DNA of 64,000 nt from CAIWHR01 sp963717695 (GCA_963717695.1 CAVQWR010000004.1:1-64000), one strand, 5' to 3'. Positions 8,468 through 16,570 are shown, counted from the first letter of the stretch. Numbers and translations: made by a program. The notes: generated by a model from the letters alone, not told the origin.

Positions 8468-9610
8468 TCAGTGACGCACGGACGCCGGGCTTGAACCTGC
8501 GGACGGACGCTGCATCCGCCAGGCGAGTGCCGAGCCCGCCATCGTCATGATGAAAAGCCCAATGGCGAGTGCGTTGCCTTCGGCGCCGAGGCGCAGCATG
8601 TCGACGTCAACTTGGCCGAAGCCGAGCCGTACGACAAGCGACACGTGAAGCACGGCCAAGGGGACATAAAAGAACCGGCCAAAGTGCAGCTTGACGCGCG
8701 TCACAGCCGGCAGGATTACAGGAGCGTGCGCGAGCATCATGGAAAAAATGAAACCGAGGCCGAGCGCATGCAGAGCCACATCTCTGAGCGGGAGCCCGAA
8801 TGACGTGGCGACCCAGCCTGCACCGGTAACGGCGAGCCAGCCGTAGCCGAGCAGCAGGCAGATGGCCATGTAGCGGGTCAATCCGTGAGCTGTGATGGTG
8901 CGGCGCGCGATGTCGAAGACAATCATCCAGCCCGCAAGGCCCAGTAGCGACGCCCCGTACGCAATGCCGCCCCACACCGGCGACAGCGCGAACGTGGCCG
9001 AGCTGAGCAACAGGGCTCCCAGACAAACGTACAGCGTTTCCGCGGCGCCGCGGCGGCGACGCATCAGCCGGGTCATCTCTAGCCGTTCGGCCGCGATCGT
9101 GAGTATGAGAAACGCGAACCACCAGGGGATGACCGCTGCCGAATGGGTACCAAGAACCTGAAGCAGATTGCCCACCAGCCAGGCGGCCGCACCAGTCAGC
9201 AGCAAAATCGTGTGCGGTGCGCGCTGGCGCTCGACGACAACGACGTTCACGGCAATGAATGCGACGGCGGCAGCCACGGCAAGCCACGCGGCCAGGCTAG
9301 GAAGGCCCGCGAGCATTGCGAGACCGGCGAGTGCGGAGGCGCCGGGCGCTGCAAAAGCGAAGCGGTCCTTGATCGCAACGGCTCGTTCAATCCCGATGGC
9401 GGTTCCCAGGAATCCGCAAGTCATCAGGAACGCATGCGCCAGCACGGCCTGCCCGGGCCACGCACTGTTGCGGGGTAGCGGCACGGCAACGCCAGCGCGC
9501 AGCAGACCACCGATGATGCCTGTCACCAGCAACAACGCAACGCCGAACAGGAATGCCGCGCGCAATGCCTTGACCAGCCATGGCATATGAACCTGCGATG
9601 GATTGCGCAT
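8468..9610 (-). CDS. NnrS-like polytopic membrane protein
   Basis: About 380 residues, almost entirely hydrophobic, with roughly eleven to twelve membrane helices and no large soluble part. Conserved-looking histidines lie in helices (VLAHAFLMTCGFLGT, ALHALGLGFIFSMMLAHAP), as in NnrS and haem-copper-oxidase subunit I-like proteins, where they bind haem. NnrS proteins are linked to nitric-oxide stress relief. It ends the operon DUF2249-nsrR-MIP18-this gene, which supports an NO-related role. Start uncertain: ATG 9610, GTG 9622 or ATG 9587; none has a strong ribosome site. The family assignment is by helix and motif pattern only. Confidence 0.7.
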   Translation of the reverse strand: MRNPSQVHMPWLVKALRAAFLFGVALLLVTGIIGGLLRAGVAVPLPRNSAWPGQAVLAHAFLMTCGFLGTAIGIERAVAIKDRFAFAAPGASALAGLAMLAGLPSLAAWLAVAAAVAFIAVNVVVVERQRAPHTILLLTGAAAWLVGNLLQVLGTHSAAVIPWWFAFLILTIAAERLEMTRLMRRRRGAAETLYVCLGALLLSSATFALSPVWGGIAYGASLLGLAGWMIVFDIARRTITAHGLTRYMAICLLLGYGWLAVTGAGWVATSFGLPLRDVALHALGLGFIFSMMLAHAPVILPAVTRVKLHFGRFFYVPLAVLHVSLVVRLGFGQVDVDMLRLGAEGNALAIGLFIMTMAGSALAWRMQRPSAGSSPASVRH

Positions 9611-9658
9611 GGCCCGCTGCACGGGCCTACCAGCCCATGATGTCCTTCGCTCGCGCGC

Positions 9659-9979
9659 TCATGCGGTCAGGGGTCCAGAAGGCTCCCAGACGAGCTCGAC
9701 GTCGACAATGAAATCCGCGGGCAGCACGCGGTCCAGTTCCGCGCTGACATCGGCCACGATGAGATCGGCAACGGGGCATGCGGCCGAGGTCATTGTCATC
9801 CGCACGTGCACGCGCCCGTCGCTCACATTGACGGCGTAGACCAGGCCGACGTCCACGATGCTGAGCGCGATTTCCGGGTCGACCACTTGCCGGAGCGCCG
9901 CCTCGATGGATGACTGGAATTCCTGGGGCCCCGAATAGGGGTATGGCGCATCGGCGGACAGGTCCAGTACTTCGTCCAT
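9659..9979 (-). CDS. MIP18-family (DUF59) Fe-S assembly factor, C-terminus frameshifted
   Basis: 106 residues as read. Core features of the MIP18/SufT-like family are present: AALRQVVDPEIALSIVDVGLVY and TMTSAACPVADLI with the family's Cys. The family usually ends with a WTPDRM-type motif. Here that motif, FWTPDRMSARAKDIMGW, lies in the neighbouring frame and runs open to a TAG at 9627-9629. One missing base near 9680 therefore explains the early stop; the restored protein would span 9627-9979. Such proteins help mature or repair iron-sulfur clusters. It starts 6 bp after nsrR, itself an iron-sulfur NO sensor, so a role in rebuilding NO-damaged clusters is plausible. Confidence 0.82.
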   Translation of the reverse strand: MDEVLDLSADAPYPYSGPQEFQSSIEAALRQVVDPEIALSIVDVGLVYAVNVSDGRVHVRMTMTSAACPVADLIVADVSAELDRVLPADFIVDVELVWEPSGPLTA

Positions 9980-9985
9980 GCCAGT

Positions 9986-10426
9986 TCACGCAGCCCGAAT
10001 CATGAGAACCCTGCTGAGCACTCCGCGGTTGCGCGCAACATCCGCCAGAGTGTATTGGTCCAGCACCGAATAGAACGCGCTCACCGCCTCGGCAAGAGTC
10101 TTCTTGAGCTTGCAGCAAGGTGAGATCGCGCAATCGCCGCCATCCACCGCGAAACATTCGGCAGGCATGGCGGCTCCTTCTGTGTCTCGAACCACTTTGC
10201 CGATACGAATGTCCTGCGGCTTCCTGGCAAGGTGCATGCCGCCGCCTTTGCCCCGCACCGTCTCGATCCATCCTTGCCTGCCCAAAAGGTGCACGACCTT
10301 CGTCAAATGATTCTCCGATACATCGAACGCGTTCGCGATTTCGGCGATGGTCGCGCGCCGCGACGGCTCGGCGGCGAGGTAAATAAGTACACGAAGGCTG
10401 TAGTCGGTGAATGACGTAAGTCTCAT
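9986..10426 (-). CDS. nsrR: Nitric-oxide-sensing repressor NsrR (Rrf2 family)
   Basis: 146 residues. Begins MRLTSFTDYSLRVLIYLA, the usual Rrf2/NsrR start, with a winged-helix DNA-binding domain (~1-75) including FDVSENHLTKVVHLLGRQG. The iron-sulfur cluster cysteines lie in AECFAVDGGDCAISPCCKLK, the NsrR spacing. NO destroys the cluster and relieves repression. CAGGAC precedes the ATG. It sits in an operon behind a DUF2249 gene whose promoter carries a strong NsrR operator, so it very likely represses itself together with the Fe-S and NnrS-like genes downstream. Confidence 0.93.
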   Translation of the reverse strand: MRLTSFTDYSLRVLIYLAAEPSRRATIAEIANAFDVSENHLTKVVHLLGRQGWIETVRGKGGGMHLARKPQDIRIGKVVRDTEGAAMPAECFAVDGGDCAISPCCKLKKTLAEAVSAFYSVLDQYTLADVARNRGVLSRVLMIRAA

Positions 10427-10482
10427 GGCGTCCTGTCAATTTGCATCGAAATGCTTCGCGAAATAATTGCGGGATTCGATTG

Positions 10483-10770
10483 TCAAATGCCACCACATAC
10501 GCCGCAACATCCGCCGGCGCTTTGGGGTTGCGCCAGCTCCCTGATAGTCACGCGCCACACATCCGGCCCGTTCTTCGCGTAGATCCACGAGACGTTGTCC
10601 TGCAGTTGGGCTTTGAACTGGCAGTACAGCGGCCTGGGATCGTGGTCACTGACGATCTTGAGCGCGGCGCCGACTTCGAGGTCATTGAACGTTGTGAAGA
10701 TGGCGCTATGCCGCTCGCGGGTTGCGATTGCGCGAACGTCCAGTCTGGTGTTGGCGGTGCCCAGCGACAT
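10483..10770 (-). CDS. DUF2249 protein with C-terminal Cys-rich tail
   Basis: 95 residues from the ATG at 10770, chosen because GGAG lies 8 bp upstream. The DUF2249 core includes FTTFNDLEVGAALKIVSDHDPRP and a C-terminal WRVTIREL strand. The tail ends GGCCGVCGG, a cluster of cysteines that could bind metal or a cluster. DUF2249 proteins recur beside hemerythrins, nsrR and nnrS in denitrifiers; their chemistry is not known. First gene of the operon under the NsrR and FNR/DNR-type boxes. Confidence 0.85.
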   Translation of the reverse strand: MSLGTANTRLDVRAIATRERHSAIFTTFNDLEVGAALKIVSDHDPRPLYCQFKAQLQDNVSWIYAKNGPDVWRVTIRELAQPQSAGGCCGVCGGI

Positions 10771-10792
10771 TGTCGGCTCCAAGGCCGGTCCG

Positions 10793-10815
10793 AAGATGTA
10801 TGTAGAATATATCTA
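10793..10815 (-). promoter_or_regulatory. NsrR operator
   Basis: The left half AAGATGTAT matches the NsrR half-site AAGATGYAT exactly. The right half ATATATCTA matches the opposite half in seven of nine positions, with a 5-bp centre GTAGA. It lies 23 bp upstream of the DUF2249 ATG and overlaps a possible -10 (TAGATA on the minus strand, 10815-10810), which is the position expected for repression. Confidence 0.75.
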
Positions 10816-10841
10816 TTGTCCTGGAATCGGCCTGGCGTTCC

Positions 10842-10855
10842 TTGACCTAGGGCAA
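10842..10855 (-). promoter_or_regulatory. FNR/DNR-type box for the nsrR operon
   Basis: TTGACCTAGGGCAA resembles the DNR/NnrR variant TTGAC-N4-GTCAA with one mismatch in the right half. Its centre lies about 45 bp upstream of the start expected from the TAGATA -10, as for a class II activator. With the NsrR operator this would give activation without oxygen and release by NO. Confidence 0.55.
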
Positions 10856-10901
10856 ATGCAGTTGCAGGACACGACGCGTCGAATTCCAGGTCTTTCCGAA
10901 T

Positions 10902-10915
10902 TTGATTGATGTCAA
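10902..10915 (+). promoter_or_regulatory. FNR-type box for the hemerythrin operon
   Basis: TTGATTGATGTCAA differs from the FNR consensus at one base (G for A in the right half). It lies 78 bp before the chosen hemerythrin ATG, giving a predicted start near 10950. No good -10 is evident. Confidence 0.65.
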
Positions 10916-10992
10916 CCTAAATGTACGGACGACTGGCAGAGTCGGCGGCTGCCGTGGGATGCTCCGCGTCCGACAATTCACTGCAACTTCCC

Positions 10993-11415
10993 ATGACACT
11001 TGTTGACGACTCCGATTTGCAGATCACCTGGCGCGACGGCCTTTCCATTGGCGACGCCCAGATCGACGTTGAGCACCGGCGGTTGGTTCAGCAGGTGAAC
11101 GAACTCAACGCCGGCCTTGTGGCGCAACTTGAGAGCGCGGAGATCCTGCGCCTGATGCACCGCCTGCTGGACGTCGCCGCCACGCACTTCGCCAACGAGG
11201 AGCGCTTGTTGCGCGACCGAGGCTACCCGAAGGCCGGAGAACACCGTCTCGTGCACGAGACGCTGATCGCGGAATTGTCCGACGCAGTGGAGAAATTCGC
11301 CGACACGCCTGCGAGCCTGACCCGGCTGGCCAGGGGGCTCAATGTCTCCCGCGCATTGATGGAGCATCTCGCCTACGAGGATATGAGATATCGCGACTGG
11401 TTTGAGTCCGAGTGA
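10993..11415 (+). CDS. Bacteriohemerythrin
   Basis: 140-residue hemerythrin with all metal ligands in order: DVEHRRLV (His), HFANEERLL (His, Glu), HRLVHE (two His) and HLAYEDMRYRDW (His, Asp). These bind a non-haem di-iron centre that carries oxygen or, in related proteins, senses or scavenges O2/NO. I preferred the ATG at 10993 because the family begins about there; a start at 10921 is open but neither has a clear ribosome site. First gene of a four-gene operon behind an FNR-type box and opposite the nsrR operon. Likely protects iron-sulfur repair or buffers NO/O2. Confidence 0.9.
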   Translation: MTLVDDSDLQITWRDGLSIGDAQIDVEHRRLVQQVNELNAGLVAQLESAEILRLMHRLLDVAATHFANEERLLRDRGYPKAGEHRLVHETLIAELSDAVEKFADTPASLTRLARGLNVSRALMEHLAYEDMRYRDWFESE

Positions 11416-11480
11416 ACACTTCTCACGCCGCGACCCATGACCGACGCCCCCCAGGACCCACCATGACAGGAGTCAAGATC

Positions 11481-11741
11481 ATGGCCCAAGCCACACATGT
11501 TCACCTCTCACCCGAAGCAATCTATCCGTTCGACGCTCGCGGCGTCGCCAAGCGCTTCCGGCATGCAGCGATTTTCGGGGCACTCGACGCCTTGAATCGC
11601 GGGGAGACCATGCGCTTTGTCAACGATCATGACCCGCTGCCGTTACTCGACCAGCTCGCGGCACGATATGGCGAAGCGGTCACCATTCGGTATATCCAAC
11701 GCGATCCGGGTGCAATCGTCATCGACTTCGAAAAGAAGTAA
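11481..11741 (+). CDS. DUF2249 protein
   Basis: 86 residues from the ATG at 11481, preceded by AGGAG at 8 bp. The core AIFGALDALNRGETMRFVNDHDPLPLLDQL matches the DUF2249 protein encoded on the other side of the promoter region, but it lacks the Cys-rich tail. Second gene of the hemerythrin operon. Function unknown; the family association with hemerythrin and NO genes is repeated within this window. Confidence 0.84.
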   Translation: MAQATHVHLSPEAIYPFDARGVAKRFRHAAIFGALDALNRGETMRFVNDHDPLPLLDQLAARYGEAVTIRYIQRDPGAIVIDFEKK

Positions 11742-11776
11742 AGGCAAAGCCCGCTCCGAGTGCTTACGGAGAAGCG

Positions 11777-12064
11777 ATGAACGATTACGTAAAAGCCTGG
11801 CAATGCATCGGCTGCGGAAGAATCGAGGCGCCACAGACATGCATCGGGGTCTGCCAAGACCGCAAGGTCGAGTTTGTCTATGCGTTCGAACATGAAGAGG
11901 CCTTGGCGCAACTGGACATTGCGCGTCGGCGGGCGAACGCACTGGAGGCGCTCGTCCGCCGGCTTGCGTGCACCAATCCGCGCAACGGCGGATGGGAAAC
12001 CACCTATCGTACGATGCAGGAGCAGGCACGCTCGATATTCTCGGCGGGCAGCAGCGCAACCTGA
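11777..12064 (+). CDS. Small conserved CxxC protein
   Basis: 95 residues with a good ribosome site (GGAGAAG). The N-terminus has AWQCIGCGRIEAPQTCIGVC: four cysteines in two pairs, the pattern of a zinc ribbon or small iron-sulfur site. The remainder is predicted helical and charged. It lies between the second DUF2249 gene and the transporter with short gaps. I do not recognise a named family; context suggests a metal-binding partner of the hemerythrin/DUF2249 proteins. Confidence 0.75.
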   Translation: MNDYVKAWQCIGCGRIEAPQTCIGVCQDRKVEFVYAFEHEEALAQLDIARRRANALEALVRRLACTNPRNGGWETTYRTMQEQARSIFSAGSSAT

Positions 12065-12078
12065 GTGAGCCCGGAGCC

Positions 12079-13185
12079 ATGAATGGCGGCGCGATGAAGC
12101 CCACTCCCGACGAGCGCGATCCGTCGGTTCGGCGTGAGCCATTGCGCAGGCGCTTTCGCGACGACCTGGCCGATCTGTCGCCTGCCTACTTCGGCATGGT
12201 CATGGCAACGGGCATCGTCTCGCTTGCTGCCCACCTTCTTGGCATGCCTCGCATCGCGCAGGTACTGTTTCGGCTCAATATGGTTGTCTTCGGCGTGCTG
12301 TGGCTCTTGACAGTGCTTCGCATCGCCCGCTACCGAAATCGGTTCTTCGACGACATGGTCGATCACCTGCGCGGCCCCGGGTTCTTCACGACCGTGGCCG
12401 GCACGAGTGTCCTTGGAAGCCAATTCATACTGCTCGCCGCCGACTATCGCGCAGGTACCGCGCTCTGGGCCGTGGCGATCCTGCTCTGGATCCTGCTGAC
12501 TTACACCGTATTTGCGGGATTCACGATCAAGAAGCAAAAACCCACGCTCGATCAGGGAATCAGTGGCGCGTGGCTGCTCGCCGTCGTGGCGACGCAATCG
12601 ATCGCGGTGCTCAGCGCGCTCCTCGCGGCTCACGTCGAACAGCCTTACAAGCTGGAACTGAACTTTCTTGCGCTCTCGATGTGGCTTTGGGGCGGCATGC
12701 TCTACATATGGATGATGTCCCTGATCTTCTACCGCTACACGTTCTTTCCGCTTTCCCCCGGCGACCTGTCGCCACCGTACTGGATCAACATGGGTGCAAT
12801 GGCAATTTCAACCCTCGCGGGGTCGCTGCTCATCATCAATGCGAGCGACGCGCCATTCCTGATTTCGCTGCTGCCATTTGTCAAGGGCTTTACGGTCTTC
12901 TACTGGGCCACGGGCACATGGTGGATTCCCATGCTGGTGATACTCGCCGTGTGGCGTCACGTGTACAGCCGCTTTCCGATCAGATACGACCCACTGTACT
13001 GGGGCGCGGTCTTTCCGCTCGGCATGTACGCGGCCGGCACCCACGAGATGATCGCGGCGATGGGATTCGATTTCCTGGGGTTCCTTCCATCGACGTTTCT
13101 TTACATCGCGCTCGCCGCATGGGCAGCGGCATTCACCGGACTTGCCCTAGATCTGTCGCGCCGCATCGGCGCGTTGCGTTCCTAG
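12079..13185 (+). CDS. TehA/SLAC1-type (TDT family) transporter
   Basis: About 368 residues with ten hydrophobic segments. Opens with a charged cytoplasmic N-terminus then PAYFGMVMATGIVSLAAHL, the typical first helix of TehA/SLAC1 anion channels and C4-dicarboxylate/tellurite-resistance carriers. Conserved aromatic and glycine positions recur (FFTTVAGTSVLGSQF, FYWATGTWWIPML). Likely an anion channel or weak-acid exporter. Start uncertain between 12079 and 12094. It overlaps no gene but lies 14 bp after the CxxC gene and is the last gene before a strong terminator. Its substrate in this NO context (for example nitrite) is a guess. Confidence 0.82.
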   Translation: MNGGAMKPTPDERDPSVRREPLRRRFRDDLADLSPAYFGMVMATGIVSLAAHLLGMPRIAQVLFRLNMVVFGVLWLLTVLRIARYRNRFFDDMVDHLRGPGFFTTVAGTSVLGSQFILLAADYRAGTALWAVAILLWILLTYTVFAGFTIKKQKPTLDQGISGAWLLAVVATQSIAVLSALLAAHVEQPYKLELNFLALSMWLWGGMLYIWMMSLIFYRYTFFPLSPGDLSPPYWINMGAMAISTLAGSLLIINASDAPFLISLLPFVKGFTVFYWATGTWWIPMLVILAVWRHVYSRFPIRYDPLYWGAVFPLGMYAAGTHEMIAAMGFDFLGFLPSTFLYIALAAWAAAFTGLALDLSRRIGALRS

Positions 13186-13296
13186 GCGCAGGCTGCACCT
13201 CATGCCGTGCGAACACTGGACCTCGGATCGAAGCGCTCCCCGACCAGAATCCTTTGCCCTTCGTACACCTCCCCGCGTGGTCGCGGGACCTCAGAC

Positions 13297-13325
13297 AAAA
13301 GGCCAACGGAGAACCGTTGGCTTTT
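13297..13325. terminator. Intrinsic terminator of the hemerythrin operon
   Basis: AAAA then GCCAACGG (13302-13309), loop AGAA, CCGTTGGC (13314-13321), then TTTT. An 8-bp GC-rich stem with flanking A and T runs, about 110 bp after the transporter stop. It could work in both directions. Confidence 0.85.
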
Positions 13326-13699
13326 GAGCTTTGGTGGTGTGCGCGCAGCCTGCGACCAATTCGCCCGCCCGCCTGATGCGGATCGCTGCGGGCTGCTGAG
13401 AGCGCGTGCCGGCATTGCGGCGATCCGCTGCTGCAGCGCCGTTCACATTACGCCTTCTCATTTTCGGTCAGGGCCGCAGCAGATCCCTCGGAAAGTCATC
13501 AGCGCAACCGCGGGGCGCCGCGACGGACTTGGAGCCCGTGATTACCAATCCCGTGCGACCGGCCCGCTCCGGACATTTGCCGGGCGGAGACCCCGCCCGA
13601 TTTACGACTCGGTGCCAGGATTCCGGGTGACCCCTTCGCGGCGCCACCGTTCGAGGCAGGCGGTCTCGATCGCCTTGATCGAGTGAGCGGCCAAAGCCG
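13326..13699. other. Gene-free stretch before the cytochrome promoter
   Basis: No credible coding frame; the frames that cross it have no domain or ribosome site. Nothing further recognised until the CRP-type palindrome at 13700. Confidence 0.4.
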
Positions 13700-13715
13700 T
13701 GTGACCTAAGTCACA
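13700..13715 (+). promoter_or_regulatory. CRP-type binding site upstream of multihaem cytochrome
   Basis: TGTGACCTAAGTCACA fits TGTGA-N6-TCACA exactly. Centre at 13707.5; a weak -10 TACGTT at 13737-13742 would place the start near 13749, which is -41.5 spacing. Another inverted repeat, GGTATG / CATACC (13749-13767), lies at that start. The 5' leader to the ATG at 13872 would be about 120 nt. Confidence 0.65.
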
Positions 13716-13871
13716 TAACCATTTTCAAAACTCGGGTACGTTCCGCCTGGTATGCATTTGTCATACCAAGGTTGCGAGAAGGAACGAGCGCTTCAAACCG
13801 ATTTCGGTGTGCTGCGGGCTGGCCGGCTGGGGACCGGTCGAATTGCTCGCTTATCCAAAAGGAGGATTGCA

Positions 13872-16514
13872 ATGAACATCCGCGCCGTATGCCAGCAGAC
13901 TTTGGCCCTCATTTTCGCCGTGCTTAGCGTGGGTTTTTCCCCTGCCGCCCATGCGATTCAAGCCACGCCGACTTCGCTGAGCTTGACGACAGGCGCAAGC
14001 GCCAAATTGGCGCTGAGCGGCGTTGCCGGATCGGTGACGGTTGCAGTGGACAGGACGGCAGTCGCCACTGCGAGCGTGACCAGCAGGGGCGCCGTCAATG
14101 TTCGCGCCGTGGCACCGGGAACGGCCACTGTGCGGATCTCGGACAGGAGCGGCGCTGTCAGCGTTCCGGTCACGGTCACCCCCGCAGTCCCGATGACCGT
14201 GTCGCCGACGACCGCAACGGTGGCGGTTGGCGCGACGGCTGCGGTGACGGTGGCCAATGCCAGCGGCACCGTGTCGGCCGCTTCTTCGGACAGCACCGTC
14301 GCATCTGTCAGCTATGCCAGCCCGACGGTCGCCATTTCAGGGCTCAAACCCGGCCAGGCGACCGTCACCATCAAGGACAGCTACACGACGCTGTCCGTGG
14401 CCGTCACCGTATTTGCTCCGATGGGCGTGGCGCCGAGCTCGCTTACCGTGGCTGCCGGCAACACGGCAGGCATCACGGTGACCAACCCGAATGGCACAGT
14501 GGCTGCCGCGTCGTCGAATCCGGCGATCGCCACCGTCTCGTATGCCGCCGGGGTGGCGGCGGTCAAAGGCGTCGCCGCCGGAACCGCCACCGTCACGGTG
14601 AAAGACAGCCGCACCACCAGGGCGGTGGCGATCACGGTGGTTGCACCGATCGCGCTGACGCCGTCCTATGCCTCCGTCACCACCGGAACTCCGACGAAAT
14701 TCACGGTGTTGTCCTCCATCGGCACAGTGACGGTTACCTCGTCGGACAACACGATCGCCACCGTGACCTATGCCGGCGGTGTGGCCACGGTCACCGGAGT
14801 GCAGGTCGGGTCCGTGACGATCACGGCGAGGGATGCCTACTCGAGCGCGGTTTCCCAGGTCTCCGTGGTGAGTTCCGCGGTCGCCACGATCGGCGGATTC
14901 GCAGTGCTCGCCTGGAACGACCTCGGCATGCATTGCGTCGACGGCAAGGATTATTCGGTGTTCTCGATCCTGCCCCCGTACAACAACCTGCATGCGCAGC
15001 TGGTCGACAAGAGCACGGGCAAGCAGGTGACGAGCGGGGTGACGCTGACCTACGAGTCGGTTCCCGACACCACGCTGCCGGCGACGGATCCCCTTTACCA
15101 ATCGATCAACACGATCAGCTCGTCCAAGACCAATTTCTGGACGTGGGTCGGAGCCTTGTTCGGTGCCAGTCCGGCACCCGATGTCGGCCTCAACCTGTCG
15201 GGCCTGCCGGGCAATCGAACGCCGTCGCTGTCGCCGCAGCCGATGTCGTTCGCAGCGTCCAATGGATGGTTCGTGGCCGAAGGTCTGCCGATCACTCCGG
15301 TCGATGACCAGGGCCGCAAGAACTTCTATCCAATGGTGAAAGTGACGGCCAGGAACGGGGCAGGTCAGGTGCTTGCCACTGCTCGCACCGTCCTGCCGGT
15401 CAGCGACGAGATGACATGCGTCGCGTGCCACAAGTCGACCACCTCGACGAACGTCGCCGCAAATGCGGCGCGGCCCCAGGCAGGCTGGGTCTTCGATCCG
15501 GCTCCGGAGAAGGATTGGAAGAAGAATATCCTGCGGCTGCACGACGAAAAGATTTTCGGCGACCCGACCAGGAGCGGTCTCTACAGCAAGACCCTCGATG
15601 CGATGGGCTACGACGCGGCGGGCCTGCTTCAGACCGTGACGCGCCCCGCCGGCGGCCCGGTGCTGTGCGCTGCATGTCACTCGTCCAACGCACTTGCCAC
15701 CAGCGGGTTCCCGAGGGTGCGCGCGCTGACCCATGCGCTGCATACGCAGCACGCCAACGTCGTGGATCCGGCGTCGATGCAGACACTGACGGCAATCGAC
15801 AACCGCACCGCGTGCTACGCCTGTCACCCCGGGTCGGTAACGCAGTGCCTGCGGGGCGTCATGGGCAACGCCAAGGATGGCGCCGGCAACCTGGCGATCG
15901 ACTGCCAGAGCTGCCATGGGAACATGACCGCAGTCGGCAACACCGCACGCACGGGCTGGTTGTCGCAGCCGACCTGCCAGGCGTGCCATCACGACGGCGT
16001 TCGCGAAATCGAGGGCGTCGATGCCAACGGCCTGCCGAAGACCTGGACGGATACGCGGTTTGCCAGCAATCCGAACACGCCGGCCGCAGGCTACAGCCTC
16101 TATCGCTTCAGCAAGGGGCACGGCAACCTGCAGTGCGAGGCATGTCATGGCGCAACCCACGCCGAGTACCCGAGCTCGCATTCACAGGACAACGCGCTGT
16201 CCATCGATCTGCAAGGCTTCGCGGGTCCGATCTCGGACTGCAAGAGCTGCCACGCGACGATTCCCAGCACGACGTCCGGCGGCCCGCACGGGATGCACAC
16301 GGTTGGCGCGTCGTGGGTGAGGGATCACCACGACGCGGTGACCAGCAGCACCGTGAAAGGCTGCCAGTATTGCCACGGGAGCACTTCGACAGGCTCGCCG
16401 CTGGCCACCGTCAAGGTTGCCAAGACCTTCAGCATCGACGACGGCCGGACGAAGACGTTTGCCGCAAACGAACGCGTCACCTGCTGGAGTTGTCACAGCG
16501 GCCCGAATCCGTGA
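13872..16514 (+). CDS. Nine-haem c-type cytochrome with four N-terminal Ig-like repeats
   Basis: 880 residues, start fixed by AAAGGAGG 6 bp before the ATG. Signal peptide ends near ...SPAAHA. Residues ~29-335 contain four ~75-residue bacterial Ig-like (BID_2-type) repeats, each with an xxTVTVKDS-like end. A linking domain begins AVLAWNDLGMHCVDG. From ~516 to 875 there are nine CXXCH haem sites (CVACH, CAACH, CYACH, CQSCH, CQACH, CEACH, CKSCH, CQYCH, CWSCH). The protein is exported and probably cell-surface or periplasmic, acting in electron transfer; the Ig-like stalk suggests it reaches outward. No outer-membrane porin or decahaem partner lies beside it. Expression is probably CRP-linked and is closed by a terminator at 16571. 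Confidence 0.92.
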   Translation: MNIRAVCQQTLALIFAVLSVGFSPAAHAIQATPTSLSLTTGASAKLALSGVAGSVTVAVDRTAVATASVTSRGAVNVRAVAPGTATVRISDRSGAVSVPVTVTPAVPMTVSPTTATVAVGATAAVTVANASGTVSAASSDSTVASVSYASPTVAISGLKPGQATVTIKDSYTTLSVAVTVFAPMGVAPSSLTVAAGNTAGITVTNPNGTVAAASSNPAIATVSYAAGVAAVKGVAAGTATVTVKDSRTTRAVAITVVAPIALTPSYASVTTGTPTKFTVLSSIGTVTVTSSDNTIATVTYAGGVATVTGVQVGSVTITARDAYSSAVSQVSVVSSAVATIGGFAVLAWNDLGMHCVDGKDYSVFSILPPYNNLHAQLVDKSTGKQVTSGVTLTYESVPDTTLPATDPLYQSINTISSSKTNFWTWVGALFGASPAPDVGLNLSGLPGNRTPSLSPQPMSFAASNGWFVAEGLPITPVDDQGRKNFYPMVKVTARNGAGQVLATARTVLPVSDEMTCVACHKSTTSTNVAANAARPQAGWVFDPAPEKDWKKNILRLHDEKIFGDPTRSGLYSKTLDAMGYDAAGLLQTVTRPAGGPVLCAACHSSNALATSGFPRVRALTHALHTQHANVVDPASMQTLTAIDNRTACYACHPGSVTQCLRGVMGNAKDGAGNLAIDCQSCHGNMTAVGNTARTGWLSQPTCQACHHDGVREIEGVDANGLPKTWTDTRFASNPNTPAAGYSLYRFSKGHGNLQCEACHGATHAEYPSSHSQDNALSIDLQGFAGPISDCKSCHATIPSTTSGGPHGMHTVGASWVRDHHDAVTSSTVKGCQYCHGSTSTGSPLATVKVAKTFSIDDGRTKTFAANERVTCWSCHSGPNP

Positions 16515-16570
16515 GGCGCTGGATTTGAATTGCCGGCAGCGCCCAGTCGCGCACCACATGGATGGGAGCA

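Noticed and set aside
10443..10454. GCATCGAAATGC just upstream of nsrR as a second NsrR operator
   Set aside because: Only four bases per arm match and the AAG/CTT flanks of the NsrR site are missing; the site at 10793 is far better.
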